Shown piece after piece: positions 1 to 4,421 of a DNA stretch of 8,036 bases; the stretch's first letter is position 1, and the number at the start of each line of letters is the position of its first letter. The stretch spans positions 1 through 8,036 of the forward strand of contig CAKRMK010000058.1 in the NCBI GenBank assembly GCA_934364795.1. Direction: 5' to 3'. The position numbers and the translations under genes are program-made. The notes below the pieces were generated by a model, which was not told where the DNA came from, did no database searches, and saw only the letters and a program-made list of their open reading frames with translations. This DNA is from an uncultured Blautia sp. (GTDB taxonomy: Bacteria > Bacillota > Clostridia > Lachnospirales > Lachnospiraceae).

Positions 1-71
1 CGATAGACGGGGCTCGAACCCGCGGTCTCGACCTTGGCAAGGTCGCGCGTTACCAACTACGCCACTATCGC
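1..71 (-). tRNA. tRNA-Gly (anticodon GCC), 3' end cut by the window edge
   Basis: Read on the minus strand, positions 71 to 1 fold as a complete cloverleaf. The acceptor 5' strand GCGATAG pairs with CTATCG at positions 6-1. There is a D arm with TTGGTAA, an anticodon stem CGACC/GGTCG (45-41 with 33-29) closing the loop TTGCCAA, and a T arm with GGGTTCGAGCCCC. The anticodon GCC sits at 38-36 and decodes glycine GGC and GGU codons. The last acceptor base, the discriminator base and any CCA fall outside the window. It is transcribed leftwards, away from all the protein genes, from the promoter at 105-133. The identity is read directly from the anticodon. Confidence 0.97.
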
Positions 72-104
72 ATTTGCTGTTTATTTGTATCAGCGACAAA
101 ATAT

Positions 105-133
105 ATAATACAGGATAGTTTTGCATTTGTCAA
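105..133 (-). promoter_or_regulatory. Strong sigma-A promoter of the tRNA-Gly gene
   Basis: On the minus strand there is a perfect -35 box TTGACA (133-128), a 17-base spacer, and a -10 box TATTAT (110-105), one mismatch from consensus. Transcription would begin near position 98, about 27 bases before the mature tRNA. The adjoining upstream DNA at 137-153 matches the bacterial UP-element consensus closely (separate entry). Both are as expected for a highly expressed stable-RNA gene. Confidence 0.85.
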
Positions 134-136
134 ATG

Positions 137-153
137 TTTTTTGAAAAAAATTT
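137..153 (-). promoter_or_regulatory. UP element upstream of the tRNA-Gly promoter
   Basis: On the minus strand, 153 to 137 reads AAATTTTTTTCAAAAAA. This matches 16 of 17 positions of the UP-element core AAAWWTWTTTTNNNAAA, the RNA polymerase alpha C-terminal domain binding site. It ends three bases before the -35 box, within one base of the usual placement. The match is seen directly; activity is inferred. Confidence 0.6.
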
Positions 154-156
154 AAA

Positions 157-194
157 TTTTTTTCAGCAATTTTTTTCAGTAATTTTTTCAGCAC
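157..194. repeat. Three tandem T-tract repeats (unit about 13 bp)
   Basis: Three imperfect copies of T6-7 CAGYAA follow each other: 157-169 (T7CAGCAA), 170-182 (T7CAGTAA) and 183-194 (T6CAGCAC), then another T run. On the minus strand these are A-tracts farther upstream of the tRNA UP element. They could add curvature or further polymerase contacts, or be slippage-prone low-complexity sequence. Confidence 0.6.
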
Positions 195-265
195 TTTTTT
201 TACACTTTTCAAAACCGTGAAACTCATTGAAAAATATTCATATAATAAATTTTTTATAGAATTTC

Positions 266-285
266 CTTTTAAAAACTTTTAAAAA
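266..285. repeat. Two perfect adjacent copies of CTTTTAAAAA
   Basis: Positions 266-275 and 276-285 are identical decamers, each containing the palindrome TTTTAAAA. The pair ends 13 bases before the -35 box of the plus-strand promoter. A 10-bp period puts both copies on the same helix face, which fits an upstream activating A/T element or a dimeric regulator site. Function is inferred only. Confidence 0.5.
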
Positions 286-298
286 CCGGCGGGATGAT

Positions 299-327
299 TT
301 GAAAACACGGGACAGCTGTGCTATGAT
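299..327 (+). promoter_or_regulatory. Sigma-A promoter of the 3D-domain protein gene
   Basis: The -35 box TTGAAA (299-304) and -10 box TATGAT (322-327) are separated by exactly 17 bases; each differs from consensus by one base. Transcription should start near 334, giving a leader of about 40 bases. That leader contains the ribosome binding site AAGGAGA at 356-362, 13 bases before the ATG. Confidence 0.75.
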
Positions 328-375
328 AGGCAAAGAGCAGGGGGAAATACCGGTTAAGGAGATTTTAAATATATT

Positions 376-1296
376 ATGAAGAAAAAAATACTTGTAATGA
401 CATTGTGCTGTCTGGTAAGCATACCTGTTGCCGTATTTGGGGAAGATATGACAGAACCTGGGGTTCAGGCTTCCAGTCAGGCAGAAGCTTCTGTTCCAGT
501 AATAGATGATTCTGCAATTACGAAGGTGGATGACATGGTCACAGTTGCGGAAGATACAGATGTGCTGGATTATCCTGGAAGAAAAGAAGGAAGTGCCATC
601 GGAGAAGTTCTGGAAGGGGACGAAATAAGCCGTACCGGAACTATTGATGATATCTGGAGTCAGATTGTATATGAAGATGACAACGGAGCTGAGCAGACTG
701 GATACATTCCTACCTCTGTGCTGGAAGGGTATACACAAAGTGACAGAGCACAGTCTACAGCTACATCAGATGGAACAGTAGAAGCAGGAATCATACATAA
801 AAGTACTGGAGAGGGTGTATTTGCAGAGGCAGTAGATGGAGTTACTCTTACAGGAGAAGCCGTGCAGGAAGGACAGCCGATTATGGTTTCTACAGGCAGC
901 AACCTCCGTTCTCTGGGTGTTTTCCATATCACACATTATTGCCAGTGCAGTATCTGCTGCGGTCCGTGGGCAAATGGAATCACATCTACAGGAGTTACGG
1001 CAACCACCAACAGAACTATTGCAGTAGATCCCACAGTGATTCCTTATGGTTCCAAAGTGGTTATCAATGGACAGGTTTACGTGGCAGAGGATTGCGGCGG
1101 TGCTATTAAGAATAACCATATTGATATTTATATGGGAAGCCATGCGGAAGCATTAAGCAGTGGGGTATTTGATGTTGAGGTATACCTGCTGGAAGAAACT
1201 CCATCACAGAAGAGCACAGAAACAAATGAAGACACAAGTTCAAAAGAAAATGAAGACACAAGTTCAGAAGAAAATGTAGAAGCCTCCGAAAAATGA
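376..1296 (+). CDS. Secreted SH3-like and 3D-domain cell wall protein (putative peptidoglycan lytic enzyme)
   Basis: This is a 306-residue exported protein. Residues 1-22 form a signal peptide: three lysines, a hydrophobic stretch, and likely cleavage after VFG. Residues about 52-118 look like a bacterial SH3-type domain (DMVTVAEDTDVL, then a DIWSQIVYEDD core and GYIPTSVLEGY end). A Ser/Thr-rich linker follows. Residues about 181-272 are a 3D domain, named for three aspartates visible here as D218 (AVDP), D239 (AEDCG) and D250 (HIDIY). It has the double-psi beta-barrel fold shared with MltA and RpfB-type lytic transglycosylases, so glycan-strand cleavage is likely but unproven. The domain opens with a cysteine cluster (C189, C191, C194, C195) and also has C240. 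The acidic tail (about 275-306) contains a duplicated octapeptide. The start is supported by AAGGAGA and the signal peptide. A TAA follows two codons' length after the TGA frame ends, giving tandem stops. Confidence 0.88.
   Translation: MKKKILVMTLCCLVSIPVAVFGEDMTEPGVQASSQAEASVPVIDDSAITKVDDMVTVAEDTDVLDYPGRKEGSAIGEVLEGDEISRTGTIDDIWSQIVYEDDNGAEQTGYIPTSVLEGYTQSDRAQSTATSDGTVEAGIIHKSTGEGVFAEAVDGVTLTGEAVQEGQPIMVSTGSNLRSLGVFHITHYCQCSICCGPWANGITSTGVTATTNRTIAVDPTVIPYGSKVVINGQVYVAEDCGGAIKNNHIDIYMGSHAEALSSGVFDVEVYLLEETPSQKSTETNEDTSSKENEDTSSEENVEASEK
1228..1275 (+). repeat. 24-bp in-frame tandem duplication in the 3D protein tail
   Basis: Positions 1228-1251 and 1252-1275 are two 24-bp copies differing at one base (A1243 versus G1267). 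They encode EDTSSKEN and EDTSSEEN. The near identity implies recent slippage. Being eight codons long, copies can be gained or lost without breaking the frame, changing only the length of the acidic tail. Confidence 0.85.
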
Positions 1297-1329
1297 TAAA
1301 TAGGACTAGCAAATACTGGATATATAGTG

Positions 1330-1335
1330 TATAAT
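1330..1335 (+). promoter_or_regulatory. Candidate -10 element for the sugar transferase gene
   Basis: A perfect TATAAT lies in the 137-base gap after the 3D-domain gene. The -35 position at 17-base spacing (TAGCAA, 1307-1312) matches only three of six bases, so the promoter is weak or needs an activator. Transcription would start near 1342, placing the stem-loop at 1352-1394 in the leader. Confidence 0.45.
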
Positions 1336-1351
1336 ATACAAACGAATGTTG

Positions 1352-1394
1352 TCGAAACATGGGGATAATTGTTTTTGTCCCCATTGTAATTCGG
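1352..1394 (+). other. Structured leader stem-loop upstream of the sugar transferase
   Basis: ATGGGGATAA (1359-1368) pairs with TTGTCCCCAT (1375-1384), giving a 10-bp stem with one T-G wobble and a 6-base loop. An outer stem, TCGAA (1352-1356) with TTCGG (1390-1394), encloses it across an internal loop. No T run follows, so it is a poor intrinsic terminator. It matches no riboswitch class I recognise. It may be an mRNA-stabilising or regulatory 5' structure, or a weak terminator for the upstream gene. Confidence 0.5.
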
Positions 1395-1420
1395 ATAAGT
1401 TAAAAATACACATTTTTTGT

Positions 1421-1425
1421 GGGGG
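1421..1425 (+). promoter_or_regulatory. G-rich ribosome binding site that decides the sugar transferase start
   Basis: The only purine-rich Shine-Dalgarno-like sequence is GGGGG at 1421-1425, 8 bases before the ATG at 1434. The frame is also open from GTG at 1419, but that codon abuts the site and has only AT-rich DNA upstream, so the ATG is the better start. The site is a poor match to AGGAGG, suggesting modest translation. Confidence 0.6.
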
Positions 1426-1433
1426 CGAAGAAA

Positions 1434-2852
1434 ATGTATAAAAAAGAAAGTAACAGCTGGCTGAAGCATATAGATTTCGTTATATTAGACGTATTCTGCC
1501 TTCAGCTTGCAATCATTTTGTCCTACTGGATAAGGATCAGGCATGGAATTCCCTATAAAGAAGCCTTATATGAAAACGTGGCATTTGTTCTGTCTGTTTT
1601 TCAGATACTGGTTTCCTTTTTTGGAGAAAGCTTCAGCGGCGTATTGCGAAGAGGGCATTTTGCTGAAGTGAAGAGTATGGCAGAGCATGAGCTTTGGGTA
1701 ATACTTCTGGCTGTTTTGTATCTGTTTATGAGTCAGCAGGGCGGCATGTATTCCAGAGGCGCTTTTATCCTTATGAGTATTTTGTATTTCATATTGGGAC
1801 TTCTGGCACGTCTTGTCTGGAAGAAGCTGATTGTATCAAGGAAATTTACGGAGGGTGAGAAGCGTTCACTTCTGATCATTACTTCTGTAGGTGAGGCCAA
1901 CAGCGTGGTAAAAGCACTTCGGGGGAACAGCTACGGGAATTATCATATTGCAGGAGTGGCACTTCTTGATAAGAACAGAGCAGGCAGCTCCATTCAGGGA
2001 GTTCCGGTGGTTGCAGGAGCCAAGGATGTTATTTCATACATTCACAAAAGCTGGGTAGACGAAGTATTTTTTGCACTTCCGGAGAATATGGAACTTCCTG
2101 AGAAGCTTCTGAAGGACTGCAACCGCATGGGAGTTGTGACACATATACAGCTTGCAGCACTGAATAAACTCCGTAAAAATCAGGTGGTAGAAGAAATTGC
2201 AGGTTACATGGTGCTTTCCAACAGTATCAATATTGTAGCTTCCTGGCAGCTGGTGATAAAAAGGCTGACGGATATAGCGGGTGGTTTGCTTGGATGCATT
2301 CTTACCGGAATCATTTATATTTTTGTGGCTCCTGCCATAAAGATAAAATCTCCGGGGCCTGTATTTTTCTCACAGATACGAATGGGAAAAAACGGAAAAC
2401 CATTTAAGATTTATAAATTCCGCTCCATGTATATGGATGCAGAAGAGCGCAAAAAAGAGCTGATGGAAAAGAACAACATTAAAGATGGCCTGATGTTCAA
2501 GATGGATGACGATCCCCGTATTATTAAAGGAATCGGGAATTTCATCCGTAAGACATCATTGGATGAATTTCCCCAGTTCTGGAATATTCTCAAGGGCGAT
2601 ATGAGTCTGGTGGGAACCAGACCGCCGACACAGGATGAGTGGGACAAATATGAATTACATCACAGACGCAGGCTGGCAATCAAGCCGGGACTTACGGGTA
2701 TGTGGCAGGTCAGCGGCAGAAGCGAGATCACAGATTTCGAGGAAGTAGTAGAATTAGATACCAGCTATATCGAACAGTGGTCCCTGAAACTGGATATAAA
2801 GATTCTGTTTAAAACAGTAATGGTAGTGTTTACCGGAAGCGGCGCGAAATAA
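1434..2852 (+). CDS. Polyprenyl-phosphate sugar-1-phosphate transferase (CpsE/WcaJ-like)
   Basis: The 472-residue membrane enzyme should transfer a hexose-1-phosphate from a UDP-sugar to undecaprenyl phosphate, the first step of building a surface polysaccharide repeat unit. Numbered from the ATG at 1434, hydrophobic segments lie near residues 13-33, 48-64, 87-100 and 109-128. A Rossmann-like CoA_binding_3 type region follows (about 143-235), then another membrane segment (about 283-303). The C-terminal bacterial sugar transferase domain spans about 276-472. It shows KFRSM (328-332), DDPRI, the catalytic acidic pair in SLDE (375-378), GDMSLVGTRPPT (VGTRP 393-397) and KPGLTGMWQVSGRS (from 417). 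The VGTRPPT form recalls the streptococcal CpsE branch rather than VGPRP enzymes. Family identity is firm; the sugar (glucose or galactose) cannot be read from sequence. No other polysaccharide genes are adjacent; the next gene is a PAP2 phosphatase. Confidence 0.92.
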   Translation: MYKKESNSWLKHIDFVILDVFCLQLAIILSYWIRIRHGIPYKEALYENVAFVLSVFQILVSFFGESFSGVLRRGHFAEVKSMAEHELWVILLAVLYLFMSQQGGMYSRGAFILMSILYFILGLLARLVWKKLIVSRKFTEGEKRSLLIITSVGEANSVVKALRGNSYGNYHIAGVALLDKNRAGSSIQGVPVVAGAKDVISYIHKSWVDEVFFALPENMELPEKLLKDCNRMGVVTHIQLAALNKLRKNQVVEEIAGYMVLSNSINIVASWQLVIKRLTDIAGGLLGCILTGIIYIFVAPAIKIKSPGPVFFSQIRMGKNGKPFKIYKFRSMYMDAEERKKELMEKNNIKDGLMFKMDDDPRIIKGIGNFIRKTSLDEFPQFWNILKGDMSLVGTRPPTQDEWDKYELHHRRRLAIKPGLTGMWQVSGRSEITDFEEVVELDTSYIEQWSLKLDIKILFKTVMVVFTGSGAK

Positions 2853-2866
2853 GCGGTGCGAAATAA
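2839..2866 (+). repeat. 14-bp tandem duplication spanning the sugar transferase stop codon
   Basis: GCGGCGCGAAATAA (2839-2852) is followed directly by GCGGTGCGAAATAA (2853-2866), one mismatch, and then by a decayed third start (GCAGCGC). The first copy contains the last codons and the TAA stop. Because the first copy keeps the stop, the duplication does not alter the protein. Confidence 0.8.
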
Positions 2867-2890
2867 GCAGCGCAGACAGAAGTGACAATC

Positions 2891-2917
2891 AGGCGGTTCA
2901 GAAGAACCGCCTTTCTT
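2891..2917 (+). terminator. Intrinsic terminator after the sugar transferase gene
   Basis: AGGCGGTTC (2891-2899) and GAACCGCCT (2904-2912) form a perfect 9-bp, GC-rich stem with loop AGAA, followed by TTCTT (2913-2917). This is the clearest rho-independent terminator in the window. It separates the sugar transferase from the phosphatase gene, which has no convincing promoter of its own in the 39 bases left, so some readthrough is likely. Confidence 0.8.
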
Positions 2918-2956
2918 ATACTATAGAGTGTTTGAAAAAGGAGGGAGTTATAAAAT

Positions 2957-3517
2957 ATGACAATATTACAATGGATACAAAATATGGACGCTCAGATCCT
3001 GCTTTTTATTCAGCAATATATCAGAAAGGATATATTTGACGGCTTCTGGAAAATCATCACCTTTCTTGGGAACGGTGGCTGGTTCTGGATTGCCCTTGGT
3101 GTCATTCTTCTTATTCCCAAAAAGACAAGAAAAGCAGGATTTACAGCCCTGATCGCTCTGGCAATAGGGGCTGTTTTTACCAATCTTGGACTGAAACAGC
3201 TGGTAGCAAGAACAAGACCTTACGACGCAGTAGAAGGCCTTGTTCCTCTTGTGGCAAAGCTAAAAGATTTTTCTTTCCCATCAGGCCACACCTGTGCTTC
3301 TTTTGCATGTGCAGCTGTATATCTGCGGCTGTATCCGGGAATACAGGGAAAAGGGGCTGTTATATTAGCTTTCCTTATTGCTCTTTCAAGGCTCTATGTG
3401 GGCGTGCATTATCCTACGGATGTAATTGCAGGAGCAATAATTGGCTGGATATCTGGACTTCTGGCACTTATGCTGGTAGAATACATAATAAAAAAACGGG
3501 AAAAAGAGGTGAAATAG
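2957..3517 (+). CDS. PAP2 family membrane phosphatase, probable undecaprenyl-diphosphatase (BcrC-like)
   Basis: This is a 186-residue integral membrane phosphatase with the complete PAP2 signature: K80-x6-R87-P88 (KQLVARTRP), PSGH at 108-111, and S144-R145-x5-H151-x3-D155 (SRLYVGVHYPTD). H151 is the expected nucleophile, with H111 as acid/base. Hydrophobic segments lie around 40-54, 60-77, 113-124, 134-147 and 157-176. The family hydrolyses lipid phosphates; in Gram-positives the common substrate is undecaprenyl diphosphate released by wall synthesis, and loss or overproduction affects bacitracin tolerance. The start is supported by AAGGAGGG at 2939-2945 or so, 11 bases before the ATG. Placement after a transferase that uses undecaprenyl phosphate fits lipid-carrier recycling, but phosphatidylglycerol phosphate phosphatase activity is not excluded. 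Confidence 0.88.
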   Translation: MTILQWIQNMDAQILLFIQQYIRKDIFDGFWKIITFLGNGGWFWIALGVILLIPKKTRKAGFTALIALAIGAVFTNLGLKQLVARTRPYDAVEGLVPLVAKLKDFSFPSGHTCASFACAAVYLRLYPGIQGKGAVILAFLIALSRLYVGVHYPTDVIAGAIIGWISGLLALMLVEYIIKKREKEVK

Positions 3518-3571
3518 ACATTTATTTTACCTAAAATTTACTTTTGTCAGATGGTTGCTGAATATGTTTCA

Positions 3572-3580
3572 TGGTATTAT
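3572..3580 (+). promoter_or_regulatory. Extended -10 promoter for the alarmone synthetase gene
   Basis: TGG-TATTAT at 3572-3580 fits the extended -10 form TGnTATAAT with one mismatch. No good -35 box lies at the right distance; a TTGTCA at 3544-3549 is too far away. Transcription would start near 3587, 40 bases upstream of the ATG. The gap 3518-3628 holds no other convincing signal. Confidence 0.45.
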
Positions 3581-3628
3581 GCAAAAAAAGCCTTTTGGCA
3601 TACTCTATGAGGAGAATACAGATTATAT

Positions 3629-4363
3629 ATGAAAGAACATAGCAAACAAACTGTAAAAGAACAGGAGAATAAGCATATAAAAGAACATATCAGAGAACAT
3701 TCCAACGATCTGGCAGAAACACCGGAAACTACAGAAGCAGCAAAAGCAATCGCTGAAATAAGCAAAAACATGGAAAAAAATCAATATTATCTTTTGTGCC
3801 AGTATGCAATTGGAATTGTGGAAGCAAAGGCAAAGATTATTGATGAGCAGCTGTCTACGAAATATGGAAGAGAGATCATGCGAAGCTTTAGCGGCAGGGT
3901 GAAATCTCCGGAAAGCATTTACGCCAAGCTTCTTCGAAAAGAGCTGCCCACAGATCTGGAAACAGCAAAAAAGAAGCTGAATGATCTGGTAGGGGTGAGA
4001 ATTGTCTGTCTGTTTCTGGATGATGTGTACGAAATTGCAGAAATTTTGAAGAAACAGCGTGATATTACTCTGGTGAAGGAAAAAGATTATATTTCCAAGC
4101 CGAAGAAAAACGGATACATGAGTCTGCATCTTATTGTTGACATTCCCATTTATTTCGGTGATAATTTTCAAAGTACAAGAGTAGAAATCCAGGTCCGTAC
4201 TCTGGCTATGGATTTCTGGTCTGTGCTGGAATATCAGCTGATGTATAAGAAAAATGTTTCCGGTGCAGAAAAAATGGGGAAAGAGCTGAAAAACTATTCA
4301 GAAGAAGTGGCAGATCTTGACCAGAAAATGATGAAACTAAGAAACAAGATTGATAAAATATAA
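3629..4363 (+). CDS. Small alarmone synthetase, GTP pyrophosphokinase family (RelQ/RelP-like)
   Basis: This 244-residue protein carries only the RelA/SpoT synthetase domain (about 55-210) and no hydrolase, TGS or ACT domains. It should move pyrophosphate from ATP to GTP or GDP to make (p)ppGpp in the cytoplasm. Visible motifs are the ATP-binding RVKSPESIYAK (90-100), DLVGVRIV with D119 and R124, NGYMSLHL with the guanine-stacking Y163, and VEIQVRT with catalytic E186. MDFWSVLEYQLMYK (194-207) is typical of small synthetases, but the usual LEH is LEY here (Y202). A coil-like C-terminus (about 213-244) resembles that of RelQ tetramers. The first 50 residues are an extra charged, KEH-rich tract, making it longer than the roughly 210-residue RelQ of Bacillus. 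The ATG at 3629 has AGGAG at 3610-3614, though 14 bases away; the internal ATG at 3770 has no such site. Confidence 0.9.
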   Translation: MKEHSKQTVKEQENKHIKEHIREHSNDLAETPETTEAAKAIAEISKNMEKNQYYLLCQYAIGIVEAKAKIIDEQLSTKYGREIMRSFSGRVKSPESIYAKLLRKELPTDLETAKKKLNDLVGVRIVCLFLDDVYEIAEILKKQRDITLVKEKDYISKPKKNGYMSLHLIVDIPIYFGDNFQSTRVEIQVRTLAMDFWSVLEYQLMYKKNVSGAEKMGKELKNYSEEVADLDQKMMKLRNKIDKI

Positions 4364-4364
4364 A

Positions 4365-4383
4365 CAAGCCCCTAATGGGCTTG
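4365..4383. terminator. Perfect 7-bp stem-loop after the alarmone synthetase, doubtful terminator
   Basis: CAAGCCC (4365-4371) pairs with GGGCTTG (4377-4383) around loop CTAAT, starting two bases after the stop codon. On the plus strand the hairpin is followed by CACAAAAAGG, with no T run, so it should terminate poorly. On the minus strand it is followed by TTTATATTTTA, which is more terminator-like, but no minus-strand gene ends here. It may instead protect the mRNA 3' end or partially separate this gene from rlmD. Confidence 0.4.
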
Positions 4384-4421
4384 CACAAAAAGGTTAAAGA
4401 AGAACATAAGAAGGAGCCCAG

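Larger units (their letters stand above)
72..375. other. AT-rich divergent intergenic control region
   Basis: This is a 304-base gene-free stretch between the divergent tRNA-Gly and 3D-domain protein genes. It contains the tRNA promoter and UP element, a triple T-tract repeat (157-194), a duplicated decamer (266-285), and the plus-strand promoter at 299-327. A perfect TATAAT at 241-246 has only a poor -35 match 17 bases upstream, so it is at most a weak second promoter. I see no credible small ORF with a ribosome binding site, and no terminator. Confidence 0.7.

Noticed and set aside
1..71. tRNA gene as an integration (att) site of a mobile element
   Set aside because: No integrase, no direct repeat of the tRNA 3' end and no phage or plasmid genes are visible; the 3' end itself lies at the window edge.
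283..355. AACCGG / CCGGTT inverted pair flanking the 3D-gene promoter as an operator
   Set aside because: Six bases over a wide separation is expected by chance and the flanks do not extend the symmetry.
238..738. Long minus-strand open frame overlapping the intergenic region and the 3D-protein gene
   Set aside because: It is antisense to a clear signal-peptide gene, has no recognisable domain, low-complexity content and no ribosome binding site; it is a shadow frame.
766..1143. Minus-strand open frame opposite the 3D domain
   Set aside because: It is the complement of a well-conserved domain with its aspartate motifs; it has no plausible start signal or product.
1359..1384. Intrinsic terminator for the 3D-protein gene
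   Set aside because: The stem is good but is followed by TGTAATTCGG rather than a T run, so it is described as a leader structure instead.
1419..1433. GTG start for the sugar transferase
   Set aside because: It would place the only Shine-Dalgarno-like sequence inside the gene and has none upstream; ATG at 1434 is better placed.
2917..2922. TATACT as a promoter for the PAP2 phosphatase
   Set aside because: No -35 match lies at 16-18 bases, and the region upstream is the terminator hairpin.
3523..3540. AT palindrome (ATTTTA-CC-TAAAAT) after the phosphatase gene as a terminator
   Set aside because: The stem is all A-T with a two-base loop and no following T run; it would not be stable.
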